A stretch of DNA of 64,000 nt from assembly GCA_027449545.1 (NCBI GenBank), contig DAIDLI010000201.1, positions 26,922 to 90,921 on the forward strand. The letters run 5' to 3'. The stretch is from Acidobacteriaceae bacterium. GTDB taxonomy: Bacteria > Acidobacteriota > Terriglobia > Terriglobales > Acidobacteriaceae. The stretch's first letter is position 1, and each line of letters opens with the position of its first letter. The notes beneath the pieces were generated by a model, which saw only the letters and a list, made by a program, of their open reading frames with translations, did not search any database and had not been told where the DNA came from. The position numbers were made by a program, and so were the translations under genes. Shown in pieces: positions 48,009 through 57,630 of the stretch.

Positions 48009-48032
48009 TCGCGTCCACCTCTGACGAGGTCA

Positions 48033-48062
48033 ATAATAGCGCATTCTCTCATTCAGAATGCG
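48033..48062 (-). promoter_or_regulatory. Inverted repeat and -10 box upstream of the PIN module
   Basis: CGCATTCT (48040-48047), spacer CTCATTC, AGAATGCG (48055-48062), a perfect 8-bp inverted repeat. On the minus strand a TATTAT -10 box (48033-48038) abuts it, so the repeat overlaps the -35 and spacer, a suitable place for autoregulation. Confidence 0.6.
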
Positions 48063-48099
48063 TCTTTACACCCCCCCGCGCCCCCTGCCAAACTAAAGC

Positions 48100-49650
48100 G
48101 TGGACACCCAGACAGTCGTCATCCTTGATTTCGGATCGCAGTACACCCAGCTCATCGCCCGCCGCACCCGCGAGCAGAACGTCTTCTCCGTGGTGCTCCC
48201 CTGCACGGCGCCCCTCAGCGAGATTCAGGCCCACAAGCCCATCGGCATCATCCTTTCCGGTGGCCCCTCGTCGGTCTACGACGCCGACGCTCCCGCCGCC
48301 GATCCGCGCATCCTCGAACAGGGCGTTCCGGTACTCGGCATCTGCTATGGCTTGCAGTTCATCGTGCACAATCTGGGCGGCAAGGTGCGCTCCGCGCCCA
48401 AGCGCGAGTACGGCCATGCCGAGGTCAGCATCGAACACGCCGCCTCGCAGCTCTTCGCCGAGTTGCCGGCCGGCCTGCAGGTCTGGATGAGCCACGGCGA
48501 CGAGGCGCTGGAACTGCCCGCCGGTTTTCGCCGCATCGCCGCGTCGGCTAACGCTCTCGCCGGCATTGAGAATGCGGAGCGCCGCATCTGGGCGGTGCAG
48601 TTCCACCCCGAGGTGCACCACACCCCGCTCGGACCGCAGCTCATTAAGAACTTCCTCTTCTCCATCTGCGGCGCGCGCGGGGACTGGACGCCGGCGCACT
48701 TTGTGGAGACCACCGTGGCCGCCATCCGCCAGAAGGTCGGCTCCGGTCACGTGATCTGCGGGCTCTCCGGCGGGGTGGATTCCTCGGTCGCCGCCATGCT
48801 GGTGCACAAGGCCATTGGCAGCCAACTGACCTGCATCTTCGTCAACAACGGCGTGCTTCGCAAGAACGAGTTTCAGAGCGTGCAGAAGAATCTGCGCGAC
48901 AAGCTCGGGCTTAATATCGTCGCCGTGAACGCCAGCGCGCGCTTTCTTGAAAAGCTGGCCGGCGTCACCGATCCCGAGGTCAAGCGCAAGCGTATCGGCC
49001 AGGAGTTCATCGCAGTGTTCGAAGACGAGGCCCACCGCATCTCCGAGCAGACCGGCGGCGTGGACTGGCTGGTGCAGGGCACGCTCTATCCCGACGTCAT
49101 CGAGTCTTCCAGCGTCAAGGGCCCCAGCCAGACCATCAAGAGCCACCACAACGTGGGCGGTTTGCCCGAGCGCATGAAGCTCAAGCTGATCGAGCCGCTG
49201 CGCGACCTGTTCAAGGATGAGGTGCGCCGTATCGGCCGCGACATGGGTATGCCCGAGGAACTGCTCAGCCGCCAGCCTTTCCCAGGCCCCGGCCTCGCTG
49301 TCCGCATCCTCGGCGAGGTGACGCCGGAGCGCGTTGAGCTACTACAGGAAGCCGATGAAATCGTGGTCTCGGAGGTGAAGGCCGCCGGCCTGTACACCGA
49401 GATCTGGCAGAGCTTCGCGGTGCTGCTGCCGGTGATGAGCGTGGGCGTGATGGGCGATCAGCGCACCTACGCTTACACCGCCGCCATCCGCGCCGTGAAC
49501 TCCGAGGATGGCATGACCGCCGACTGGGCCCAGCTCCCTTACGAGCTGATGAAGCGCATCTCCAACCGTATCGTGAATGAGGTGCGCGGCATCAACCGCG
49601 TGGTCTACGACATCACCTCCAAGCCGCCGGGCACGATTGAGTGGGAGTGA
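48100..49650 (+). CDS. guaA: GMP synthase (glutamine-hydrolysing)
   Basis: 516 residues. N-terminal glutamine amidotransferase with C82 in GICYGLQF and the partner His and Glu in FHPEVHHT. The ATP-pyrophosphatase motif SGGVDSS is near residue 224; the C-terminal dimerisation domain ends in KPPGTIEWE, the standard GuaA end. It makes GMP from XMP. The start GTG at 48100 has no clear ribosome site. It diverges from the PIN module. Confidence 0.96.
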   Translation: MDTQTVVILDFGSQYTQLIARRTREQNVFSVVLPCTAPLSEIQAHKPIGIILSGGPSSVYDADAPAADPRILEQGVPVLGICYGLQFIVHNLGGKVRSAPKREYGHAEVSIEHAASQLFAELPAGLQVWMSHGDEALELPAGFRRIAASANALAGIENAERRIWAVQFHPEVHHTPLGPQLIKNFLFSICGARGDWTPAHFVETTVAAIRQKVGSGHVICGLSGGVDSSVAAMLVHKAIGSQLTCIFVNNGVLRKNEFQSVQKNLRDKLGLNIVAVNASARFLEKLAGVTDPEVKRKRIGQEFIAVFEDEAHRISEQTGGVDWLVQGTLYPDVIESSSVKGPSQTIKSHHNVGGLPERMKLKLIEPLRDLFKDEVRRIGRDMGMPEELLSRQPFPGPGLAVRILGEVTPERVELLQEADEIVVSEVKAAGLYTEIWQSFAVLLPVMSVGVMGDQRTYAYTAAIRAVNSEDGMTADWAQLPYELMKRISNRIVNEVRGINRVVYDITSKPPGTIEWE

Positions 49651-49669
49651 TGGGAACGAAGAAAACGGA

Positions 49670-51028
49670 TCAGCGCTGATTCAGTAGAATCTGGACGCGG
49701 GTGTCCTTGGGGAAGCTGACCTCGTGTCCCCGGGCGATCCAGCGGTTGTAAATCGACATCGATACGGCGTAGATAGCCAAGACATGGAGCAGGGCCGCGT
49801 TGGCCGAGACCATGACCGCGGTGCGAGCTGCGAAGCCGAAGGAGTTGGTGGCGGTTCCGCTGTGCATCGGGTTCGACGTGGCATCGCTATCGAGAGCCGA
49901 AGCGGTCATGGCGCCCAGAGCCATAGGTGCCAGGTACTTTCCGGGGCCGGACGAGGATTTGGCTTCACCCTCCTGATTGATTTTCACCCGCGTTCCAGGG
50001 GCGGTCTCGGCGGCGGCGAGCTGGCCGTGGATGACGGTGGGAGAGGCGTGGCCGCGCTCCTCGATACTGCGGAACGTGAAGCGTAGCTGTCCATTTCGGG
50101 CGAACCAGCGCGCCCGGCGAGAAATCGCAACCGTCCCTGTCATGCGAGCGCCCTCGGGGAAGATGACCTGCTTGCCGTCGGGCGTGAGCAGGGGACGCGT
50201 GAGAATCGCGATGACCTGCGCCCCCCGGTGATCCGTGGCGGAGCTAAGGGGAGTGAGCAGGCGAGCGTTGATGGTGCCGGTCGGCGTGCCGTGAAGGATG
50301 GCGTCAGGAAGAGGGGCCGGCTGCAAACCGGGGATGGTGAGGGGGGCGGTGAGCTCTGCGTCGTACTGGGTGCCCGACCAAAGAGTGGGTGGGTACCAGG
50401 GCAGCTGAGAATAGATGAGCTTCCGGATCCGATCGCCGCCGTTGGGGTGACGAATGATATCGAGGATCCCATGCTTCTTCGCCTGAACTATAGAGTGAGC
50501 CCGGGCACGCAGCCCGGACTTCTTTTTCCTCGTGCTCATGGTGACCACAGAGGCATCGCGTTCAGTGACAGAGGTATGAATCGCTACTGTGGCGCCGCTG
50601 GGGAGCTGCAGCGAGTCGAATCGTACGGCAGGAACGGCGGGCGCCGTAAACTGGCCGTTGAGCAGCGCTCTCACACGGCTTTGCTGCGGATCGCGCCGCA
50701 TGCCCAGAATGGTGCCGGTGACCCGGGTATTGACTGGAAGAACGCTGTGATCGATGGAGTCGACCGGCGCGATCAGATGGCCCTCAATGTGCGTGCCGGC
50801 ACGCACACGGTAATGGTGATCGATCTCGATCCGGAGCGGAACGCCGGCGCGGATAGTGACCGACTGAGAGGGCCGGGCAACGAGAGAAGGCCTGGCAAGA
50901 TGCGCGGCCGGCGGTGCAGGCTGCGCTGCCGGGCGGTGGTGTAGGACCTGCGCATCCATTGCGGGCAGCAGGGTCAATATCAATATTGCGGCTGGCGCTG
51001 GCAAAATGCGGCCCGCGGCGAGTTGCAT
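49670..51028 (-). CDS. Exported protein with VirB10/TrbI-like C-terminal segment
   Basis: 452 residues. A signal peptide ends near PAMDAQV. The middle carries many beta strands. The stretch QVIAILTRPLLTPDGKQVIF followed by PEGARMTGTV, then a long strand array, resembles the beta-barrel domain of VirB10/TrbI proteins from type IV secretion. An apparent membrane helix lies near the end (VMVSANAALLHVLAIYAVS), and the last line includes SFPKDTRVQILLNQ, also VirB10-like. No other secretion genes are nearby. The gene converges with guaA. Confidence 0.6.
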   Translation of the reverse strand: MQLAAGRILPAPAAILILTLLPAMDAQVLHHRPAAQPAPPAAHLARPSLVARPSQSVTIRAGVPLRIEIDHHYRVRAGTHIEGHLIAPVDSIDHSVLPVNTRVTGTILGMRRDPQQSRVRALLNGQFTAPAVPAVRFDSLQLPSGATVAIHTSVTERDASVVTMSTRKKKSGLRARAHSIVQAKKHGILDIIRHPNGGDRIRKLIYSQLPWYPPTLWSGTQYDAELTAPLTIPGLQPAPLPDAILHGTPTGTINARLLTPLSSATDHRGAQVIAILTRPLLTPDGKQVIFPEGARMTGTVAISRRARWFARNGQLRFTFRSIEERGHASPTVIHGQLAAAETAPGTRVKINQEGEAKSSSGPGKYLAPMALGAMTASALDSDATSNPMHSGTATNSFGFAARTAVMVSANAALLHVLAIYAVSMSIYNRWIARGHEVSFPKDTRVQILLNQR

Positions 51029-51170
51029 GTGGGGAATCTCCTGCCGTCCTAAGTCTAGGGTTTAAGACGCCTTTGCCGGTAAAAGGGGAGCCTGGCTTGT
51101 CCGTGACCGGCACCGCCTCCGGCACGGCAGAGACGTTGTACACTTAAGAGCCGTTATCAGACAAGAGGCA

Positions 51171-52352
51171 ATGATGGCGTTCAAATTTCAGGGCTTTGAC
51201 TTCCTGCATCTCGACTCTACCTTCACTGAGGACGAGCTACTCGTCCGGCGTTCGGCCCGGGAATTCGTGGAAGACAACATCGTCCCGGTCATCGAGGACT
51301 GCTTTCGCGACGGCAGTTTTCCGCGCGCCCTGGTGCCGATGATGGGCGAGATGGGATTCTTTGGCGCGAATCTCCATGGATACGGCTGTGCAGGCATGTC
51401 CAACGTGGAGTACGGCCTGGTGATGCAGGAACTGGAACGGGGCGACTCCGGGCTGCGCAGCTTTGTCAGCGTGCAGTCGGCGCTGGTGATGTATCCCATC
51501 TACACCTTCGGCTCCGAGGAGCAGAAAAATACCTGGCTGCCGGCGCTCGCCAGCGGCCAGAAGATCGGTTGCTTCGGGCTGACCGAACCCGGCTTCGGGT
51601 CGAACCCGGGCGGCATGACCACGCGCGCCCGCAAATCCGGAGACGACTATATCCTCAACGGCGAGAAGATGTGGATCACCTCCGGTACGCTGGCGGATAT
51701 CGCCGTGATCTGGGCGAAGGTGGAGGACGAGGACAATCGCATCCGCGGGTTTCTGGTGGAGACGGATCGGCCAGGCTTTTCCGCCGAGGAGGTGCACGGC
51801 AAGTGGAGCCTGCGCGCGTCCTCAACCAGCGGCTTGTCCCTCCAGGATGTGCGCGTGCCGGCCTCGGCGCTGCTGCCTGGCTCCGGAGGACTCAAGAGCC
51901 CGCTTATGTGTCTCAGCCAGGCTCGCTATGGCATCAGTTGGGGCGCGCTGGGCGCCGCCATGGAGTGCTTCGATACGGCGCTGCAATACTCAAAGGAGAG
52001 GAAGCAATTTCGCAATCAGCCCATTGCGAGCCACCAGCTTATTCAGGAGAAGCTGGTGTGGATGGCCAGCGAGATCAGCAAGGGGCAGTTGCTCTCCTTG
52101 CATGTCGGCCGGCTGAAGGATAAGGGCGCGGAAGGCTTCCAGCATATCTCGATGGCCAAGCGCAACAACGTGTGGATGGCCCTCGAGTGCGCGCGCATGG
52201 CCCGCGACATCCTGGGCGCCAACGGCATCACGTCGGACTACCCGATCATGCGGCACATGATGAATCTCGAATCGGTAAAGACCTATGAGGGCACGCATGA
52301 TATCCACGCGCTGATCCTGGGGCAGAGCCTGACGGGGATTGCCGCGTACTGA
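51171..52352 (+). CDS. gcdH: Glutaryl-CoA dehydrogenase
   Basis: 393 residues of the acyl-CoA dehydrogenase family. LERGDSGLRSFVSVQSALVM, GCFGLTEPGFGSNPGGM and the C-terminal TYEGTHDIHALILG with the catalytic E373 match glutaryl-CoA dehydrogenases closely. Reaction: FAD-linked oxidation and decarboxylation of glutaryl-CoA to crotonyl-CoA in lysine and tryptophan breakdown. ATGATG at 51171 has AAGAGG just before it. A stand-alone gene; its electron acceptor genes are not in the window. Confidence 0.92.
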   Translation: MMAFKFQGFDFLHLDSTFTEDELLVRRSAREFVEDNIVPVIEDCFRDGSFPRALVPMMGEMGFFGANLHGYGCAGMSNVEYGLVMQELERGDSGLRSFVSVQSALVMYPIYTFGSEEQKNTWLPALASGQKIGCFGLTEPGFGSNPGGMTTRARKSGDDYILNGEKMWITSGTLADIAVIWAKVEDEDNRIRGFLVETDRPGFSAEEVHGKWSLRASSTSGLSLQDVRVPASALLPGSGGLKSPLMCLSQARYGISWGALGAAMECFDTALQYSKERKQFRNQPIASHQLIQEKLVWMASEISKGQLLSLHVGRLKDKGAEGFQHISMAKRNNVWMALECARMARDILGANGITSDYPIMRHMMNLESVKTYEGTHDIHALILGQSLTGIAAY

Positions 52353-52505
52353 CCCTCACGCGGAGGCGTCGGCACTTACCCCGCAGGGAAAAAGCTTGTG
52401 CCGTGATTCCCGTCACGCGTCTTTCCCCCTGAGTGGGTGTCTAAATCGACAGCAGAGGGGAAGAATCCTGAGTAGCCGCTCAAACTTCCCCGGGAGGAAA
52501 GTACG

Positions 52506-53177
52506 ATGAAACGTAATCTCTCGGTGATTTTGGCTCTCATCCTGTTGTCCACCCCGGCACTTCTGCTGTCCCAGCGAGGCAGAGGCGGAGGCGGAGGGGC
52601 CGGCGCCGGTGCGCAACAGGGTCAAGGACAAGGACAAGGGCCCGGTCCAGGTTCAGCCGGCTCGATGGGGCAGGGAACGCAGGCCGGAACTCAAGAAAGA
52701 ACCCGCGACCAAGCTCGCCAGCAAACCCGCCAACAGACCCGCGAACAGCTTCGCGCGCAGGCAACCACCGAGCAGCGCGATCAGTACCGGCAGTGCGACC
52801 AGACCATGCAGCAGACCCGTACGCAGGCCCGCACCATGGCTCGCACAGCCAGTCAGCATAGCGGCAACCTGGCCGAGATGCAGGGGCAGCAAAAGCAGAT
52901 GATGGAGCAGCTGCGCAATCTGGAACAGAACCGGGCTCGTCTCTATGAGGGCCTCAATGAAGAACAACGGAACGCCATTCAGGATCGCAATCGCCAGATG
53001 GAGCAGATCCACCAGCGCGTTCAAAACCAGTTGCAGGAGATGGATCGCGAATTGGCTGGCCCCGAAACCCACACCGTAGATCTTGAAAAGCAGGCGCGGG
53101 CCACCGAGCGCGAGATGAACAACTACCAGAAGCAGTTGCGCGAGACCGCAAGGACGCTGAATCTGACCAGCGACTGA
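52506..53177 (+). CDS. Exported Gln-rich coiled-coil protein
   Basis: 223 residues. A leader (KRNLSVILALILLSTPALLL) precedes a Gly/Gln-rich flexible part (residues about 23-60), then long charged helices rich in Gln, Arg and Glu (TQERTRDQARQQTRQQTREQ; QMMEQLRNLEQNRARLYEGL). These form a likely coiled coil of about 150 residues. GGGAGGAAAG lies seven bases before the ATG. Related exported coiled-coil proteins occur in several Acidobacteria. It may act as a periplasmic chaperone or spacer; the role is unknown. Confidence 0.7.
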   Translation: MKRNLSVILALILLSTPALLLSQRGRGGGGGAGAGAQQGQGQGQGPGPGSAGSMGQGTQAGTQERTRDQARQQTRQQTREQLRAQATTEQRDQYRQCDQTMQQTRTQARTMARTASQHSGNLAEMQGQQKQMMEQLRNLEQNRARLYEGLNEEQRNAIQDRNRQMEQIHQRVQNQLQEMDRELAGPETHTVDLEKQARATEREMNNYQKQLRETARTLNLTSD

Positions 53178-53229
53178 GGCTCGAATCCACAGGAGAAAGG
53201 CCGGGGAACGCGCGGCCCAAGGGAGCGGA

Positions 53230-53264
53230 GAGCAGCTTCGAGCATTCTGCCGCCGAAGCTGCTC
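53230..53264 (+). terminator. Hairpin terminator after the Gln-rich protein gene
   Basis: GAGCAGCTTCG (53230-53240), a 13-base loop, CGAAGCTGCTC (53254-53264), then ATTCCCTGAATTTT. A perfect 11-bp stem 53 bases past the stop; the T-run is weak. Confidence 0.6.
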
Positions 53265-53421
53265 ATTCCCTGAATTTTGCCGGCCATGTGAAGTACGCCT
53301 CAGCTCACAGGTTTGCAGCCAGCCGGGAAGGGGAGGGCGACTCGGCCCGTGACGAGATTATTTCTGCGATTCGGGCTAAATTGCCTGTAACCATCTCATT
53401 CTCTGTGAAACAATTCAGGTA

Positions 53422-54891
53422 ATGGTCCAGTTTCCAAAAGTGATTCAGGGCGGCATGGGCGTCGGCGTCTCGAATTGGCGCCTGGCTCAGGCTGTCTCCC
53501 GGCTTGGTCAGCTCGGCGTCGTCTCGGGCACCGCGCTCGATTCGCTTTTCGTGCGCCGTCTGGTGGACGGAGACCCCGGCGGTCACATGCGCCGCGGACT
53601 GGATGCATTTCCATTTCCCGCCATTGCCCGGCGCGTTTGGCAGGAGTACTTCGTTCCCGGCGGCAAGTCCGCCGATGCGCCCTATCCCTTGCTTCCCATG
53701 CACCAGCGCTTCGCTCCGCGCAAGCTGATCGAACTGTGCATGGTCAGCAACTTTGTTGAGGTTTTTCTGGCCCGGGAAGGGCATACCAATCCGGTGGGTG
53801 TGAACTACCTCGAAAAGGTGCAGATGCCCCACCTGTTCTCGATCTACGGAGCCATGCTGGCCGGCGTCGGATACGTGCTGATGGGCGCGGGCATCCCGCT
53901 GCACATCCCCGCGATTCTCGACGCATTGGTGGCGCATCGCCCCGCCGAGTACCGGCTTCAGGTCACCGGCGCCGCCACCGATTTCGACAGCCAGATGCGC
54001 TTCGATCCGGCGGAATTCGCCGAGGGGCCTCTGCCCATCCTGGAAAGGCCGAAGTTTCTGGCCATCATCTCCTCGAACACGCTGGCTTCGACCATGCTGC
54101 GCCGGGCCAGCGGCCGTGTCGATGGCTTCGTGGTGGAAGGGGCCACCGCCGGCGGCCATAACGCACCGCCGCGGGGCAAGCTCCAGCTCACTTCCGAGGG
54201 CGAGCCGATCTACGGCGAGCGCGACCGCGTCAGTATTCCGGAAATGCGCGACCTGGGGGTGCCCTTCTGGCTGGCAGGCGGCTATGGAAGTCCCGAGAAG
54301 CTTCGCGAAGCCCTCGATCAGGGGGCGGCCGGGATTCAGGTGGGGACCGCCTTTGCTCTAAGCCAGGAATCCGGCCTTCGTCCCGATTTCAAATCGATGC
54401 TTCTTGAGCGTGCTATCTCCGGTACGGGCAAGGTGATGACCGATCCGCTGGCCTCGCCCACCGGATTTCCCTTCAAGGTGGCGCAGCTCGAAGGAACCTC
54501 GTCCGACCCGGAGATCTACCGCGATCGCCGGCGCGTCTGCGACCTTGGCTATCTGCGCGAGCCCTGCCTCACGGCAGATGGGAAAATCGCCTATCGCTGT
54601 GCGGCCGAACCGGTGGAGAACTACGTTGCCAAGGGCGGCAATGCGGAGGAAACCGCCGGCCGCAAATGCCTCTGCAACGCACTGCTGGCCAACGTGGGCC
54701 ACGCGCAGGTGCGCGAGAATGGAGCCGTCGAGCCGCCGCTCATCACTCTGGGCGACGATCTGAATACGGTGACTCAATTCCTTGCGCCTGGTGAGACCAG
54801 CTATAGTGCCGGTCGGGTGGTCGAGATCCTGCTCGGCGCTCCGCCTTCGTCTCCGGAGCGATTCCTTCCCCAAACCGCTGCGATCTCCTGA
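53422..54891 (+). CDS. Nitronate monooxygenase-family FMN oxidoreductase
   Basis: 489 residues. A TIM barrel starts with KVIQGGMGVGVSNWRLAQAV and includes GVNYLEKVQMPHLFSIYG, VEGATAGGHNAPPRGKL (FMN phosphate contacts) and LAGGYGSPEKLREALDQGAA. These are marks of nitronate monooxygenase or 2-nitropropane dioxygenase relatives. It is longer than the usual 320-350 residues because of C-terminal residues about 340-489 with Cys clusters (RRRVCDLGYLREPCLTADGK; GRKCLCNALLAN), possibly a metal or disulfide site. Substrate unknown. ATG at 53422 has AGGTA upstream. Confidence 0.8.
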   Translation: MVQFPKVIQGGMGVGVSNWRLAQAVSRLGQLGVVSGTALDSLFVRRLVDGDPGGHMRRGLDAFPFPAIARRVWQEYFVPGGKSADAPYPLLPMHQRFAPRKLIELCMVSNFVEVFLAREGHTNPVGVNYLEKVQMPHLFSIYGAMLAGVGYVLMGAGIPLHIPAILDALVAHRPAEYRLQVTGAATDFDSQMRFDPAEFAEGPLPILERPKFLAIISSNTLASTMLRRASGRVDGFVVEGATAGGHNAPPRGKLQLTSEGEPIYGERDRVSIPEMRDLGVPFWLAGGYGSPEKLREALDQGAAGIQVGTAFALSQESGLRPDFKSMLLERAISGTGKVMTDPLASPTGFPFKVAQLEGTSSDPEIYRDRRRVCDLGYLREPCLTADGKIAYRCAAEPVENYVAKGGNAEETAGRKCLCNALLANVGHAQVRENGAVEPPLITLGDDLNTVTQFLAPGETSYSAGRVVEILLGAPPSSPERFLPQTAAIS

Positions 54892-54982
54892 ACGCTTCCG
54901 GCGCTCCCGCCATTCTTTCCTGTTGGCCAGGGAGTTGGCTGCCATCGAGCGGCCGGAGCGGTGGGTTCTGGAGAAAGGCACG

Positions 54983-56161
54983 TCAGCGATTCGGCACGGG
55001 TTGCGCGGCCTTTGGTCCGCCGACGGCGAAGACCTTCGGAACGCGATCGGCGGGCGCGGGTAGCGGCGGAAAGGCCGCGTGAGGCTCGCTCTGATACCAG
55101 AATGCGGTCGAATAGAAATCATCGGATCGGTTATTCCCGGTGCCATGTTCAATGGTGACTCTGATGGACTTCTCGAACGCGATGGGGCCCTCGAGGTGCC
55201 ATCGGTATTGGCAATAACGGCCGCCGATGCGCTTGGGGTCGGTGCAATAGGGCACTCCCTGGTGGAGATTGGCGAAGGCCTGGCCGCCGTAGCCCCAGGC
55301 GCCATTGAAGTAATCCTCCGTCCCGGTGCCGTTAATCGTGGGTAGCGCTGCGCCGTCAATAAAGGTCATGTTGTCGCCCTCGCCGAACCAGCCCTCTTCG
55401 TTTTGCACGACTGCCTGCATGACCCCCAGCAAATGTCCCTTGCCAGCCGCTTCAAGAAAGACGTAGTTGTTGCGGCCGTCCAGATTCTTGCCCTCCCCCT
55501 GCACGGGGTGGCAGGGGGCAGCCTGCCGATATTGGGCGTGGAATCGGCCGAGCCCGTCGGGAAGACTCGGCACCTCCACGTAATCGATGGCGAAGTAGAA
55601 GTTGTGCGCGGGCTTGGGGCCCTGGTTCGTGACAGTGAGGCGGGCGCCGGTCGCGAAGGGCATGGTGAAGTAGGCGTTCAGGGCCTTCATGGGGGCAACT
55701 ACGGTCAACGCGGACTGGTAAAGGAAATACTCACCCAGCCCCAGACCGAAAAAGTCGCCGATCGGGACTTCGACAGATGGAGACGACTCGCCATCCCACC
55801 AGGCACGAAGAACAAGATTTTTGAGGTGCATGGGATCGATGGAGTTGATCGTGAACCAGACATGTGTGACGACACCAGCGCCGGAGATATCAAGGACAGT
55901 GGCCTCGGCGCCCGGAGCGATGGTCACCCAATCGGCGTTGCCGCCGGTGCGATCCCAACTGGAGGAGCAGCGATTCCTATAACTGCGCAGCCGTGAAAGC
56001 GCGAACAGCCTTTCAAGATCGGCTTCTTGAGGCTGTGGAGGCATGGCCGCAGCGCTGGGGGTTGCGGCTCCCAGCAGTGCCGCGGCGGGGAGCGAAGATG
56101 CGAGCGTGCCAAGAAGCCGGCGGCGCGAAGGAAGTGTGGAATTGGGATCGTTTGATCGCAT
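54983..56161 (-). CDS. Tat-exported DUF2961 (GH172-like) protein
   Basis: 392 residues. A twin-arginine signal (S-R-R-R-L-L-G-T-L-A) precedes a hydrophobic stretch ending in AAAMPPQ. The DUF2961 body includes GGNADWVTIAPGAEATV, HLKNLVLRAWWDGESSPSVE, and the central FAIDYVEVPSLPDG, NGTGTEDYFNGAWG segments. Members of this family (GH172) are cell-surface glycan hydrolases and transferases acting on fructans and D-arabinan. GGAGG lies nine bases before ATG 56161. The substrate is not inferable here. Confidence 0.85.
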   Translation of the reverse strand: MRSNDPNSTLPSRRRLLGTLASSLPAAALLGAATPSAAAMPPQPQEADLERLFALSRLRSYRNRCSSSWDRTGGNADWVTIAPGAEATVLDISGAGVVTHVWFTINSIDPMHLKNLVLRAWWDGESSPSVEVPIGDFFGLGLGEYFLYQSALTVVAPMKALNAYFTMPFATGARLTVTNQGPKPAHNFYFAIDYVEVPSLPDGLGRFHAQYRQAAPCHPVQGEGKNLDGRNNYVFLEAAGKGHLLGVMQAVVQNEEGWFGEGDNMTFIDGAALPTINGTGTEDYFNGAWGYGGQAFANLHQGVPYCTDPKRIGGRYCQYRWHLEGPIAFEKSIRVTIEHGTGNNRSDDFYSTAFWYQSEPHAAFPPLPAPADRVPKVFAVGGPKAAQPVPNR

Positions 56162-56353
56162 GGACTGGCCCTCCGGGAAAGTTTGCGGCGAAAGGGGCAT
56201 TTTAACCGAGCAGCGAGAGGCGGCCGATGCTTTTTGAGCATGCGAGAGAAATTGGCGAGTCGCGGTTTTCCGCGCAGCCCCCGGCCTGTTATGGTCAGTG
56301 AGGAATCGTTTTTTTCACCCCTAATGAACCCGCCATAGGAAACCCGTCGAGGC

Positions 56354-57604
56354 ATGTGGAAGCGCTGGCGAATCCGGATCCTGCTCTTTCTGGCCGTGCT
56401 CGGCCCCGGATTTATCACCGCCAATGTCGATAACGATTCCGGCGGCATCTTCACGTACTCCCAGGCGGGCGCGCAGTATGGCTACACCCTGCTCTGGATC
56501 ATGCTTCCCGTCACCCTGGCGCTGGTCGTGGTCCAGGAGATGTGCGGCCGCATGGGCGTGGTCACCGGCAAGGGCCTGAGCGACCTCATCCGCGAAGAGT
56601 TTGGCCTACGCCTCACCTTCGTGCTGATGGTCCTGCTGGTCATCGTCAACTACACCAACGTGGTCACCGAGTTCATCGGCATCGCCGGCTCGCTGCACCT
56701 GTTCCATGTTTCCAAATTCATCAGCGTGCCAATCTGCGCGGCGCTGGTCTGGGCGCTTGTTCTGCGCGGCGACTACAAAAGCACGGAGAAGATCTTCCTC
56801 GTCGCGTCGCTGGTCTACATCGCCTACATCTTCGCCGGCGTGCTCTCCCACCCCAACTGGCACGACGCGCTGATGGCTACGGTGACGATGCCACCGCGCT
56901 CTGTCTGGCGCGACAAAACCTACATGTACATGGCGATCGGCGTGGTTGGAACAACCATCGCGCCGTGGATGCAGTTCTACCTGCAATCGTCGGTAGTGGA
57001 GAAGGGAATCGCGGTCAAGGACTATCCGGCCTCGCGCCTGGATGTCATCGTCGGCTGCTTTTTTACTGACCTGATCGCCTGGTTCATTGTGGTGGCCTGC
57101 GCTGCCACGCTCTTTGTGCACGGCATGGGCGCCATTCAGGTAGCCGCCGATGCGGCCGAAGCCATGCGCCCTCTGGCAGGCGACTACGCATTCTTGCTCT
57201 TCGCCTTCGGCCTTTTCAATGCCTCGCTCTTCGCCGCATCCATTCTGCCGCTCTCCACGGCCTACACGGTGTGCGAAGGCCTCGGCCTCGAATCGGGCGT
57301 GGACAAGAGTTTCCGCGAAGCGCCGTTCTTCTACTGGCTCTACACCGCTCTGATCATCGGCGGCGGCGCCACCGTTCTGCTGCTGCCGAACTCGCAGCTC
57401 GTCAACGTCGCCATCCTCTCGCAGGTGCTCAACGGCGTGCTGCTGCCGGTCATCATCATCCTCATGCTGCTGCTCATCAACCGCAGCGACCTGATGGGCG
57501 CCTACAAAAACTCGCGCTTCTGGAACATCGTCGCCTGGGTGACGAGCATCCTGGTGATCGGCATGACCATGGCGATGCTTTGGGGCATGCTGCCTGGACA
57601 CTGA
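56354..57604 (+). CDS. NRAMP-like transporter with altered metal-site residues
   Basis: 416 residues, about 11 membrane helices, LeuT fold. Canonical NRAMP metal residues are D-P-G-N in helix 1 and an A-x-M-P-H type in helix 6. Here helix 1 is D28-S-G-G31 (Asp kept, Asn to Gly) and helix 6 is G-T-T-I-A203-P-W, so the metal-binding Met is Ala. The Met-to-Ala change is the kind reported for NRAMP-related Mg2+ transporters, so the substrate may be Mg2+ rather than Mn2+ or Fe2+. No metal regulator is visible upstream. Confidence 0.82.
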   Translation: MWKRWRIRILLFLAVLGPGFITANVDNDSGGIFTYSQAGAQYGYTLLWIMLPVTLALVVVQEMCGRMGVVTGKGLSDLIREEFGLRLTFVLMVLLVIVNYTNVVTEFIGIAGSLHLFHVSKFISVPICAALVWALVLRGDYKSTEKIFLVASLVYIAYIFAGVLSHPNWHDALMATVTMPPRSVWRDKTYMYMAIGVVGTTIAPWMQFYLQSSVVEKGIAVKDYPASRLDVIVGCFFTDLIAWFIVVACAATLFVHGMGAIQVAADAAEAMRPLAGDYAFLLFAFGLFNASLFAASILPLSTAYTVCEGLGLESGVDKSFREAPFFYWLYTALIIGGGATVLLLPNSQLVNVAILSQVLNGVLLPVIIILMLLLINRSDLMGAYKNSRFWNIVAWVTSILVIGMTMAMLWGMLPGH

Positions 57605-57630
57605 TTCCGCAGCAGGGCATCTGGAACAGC

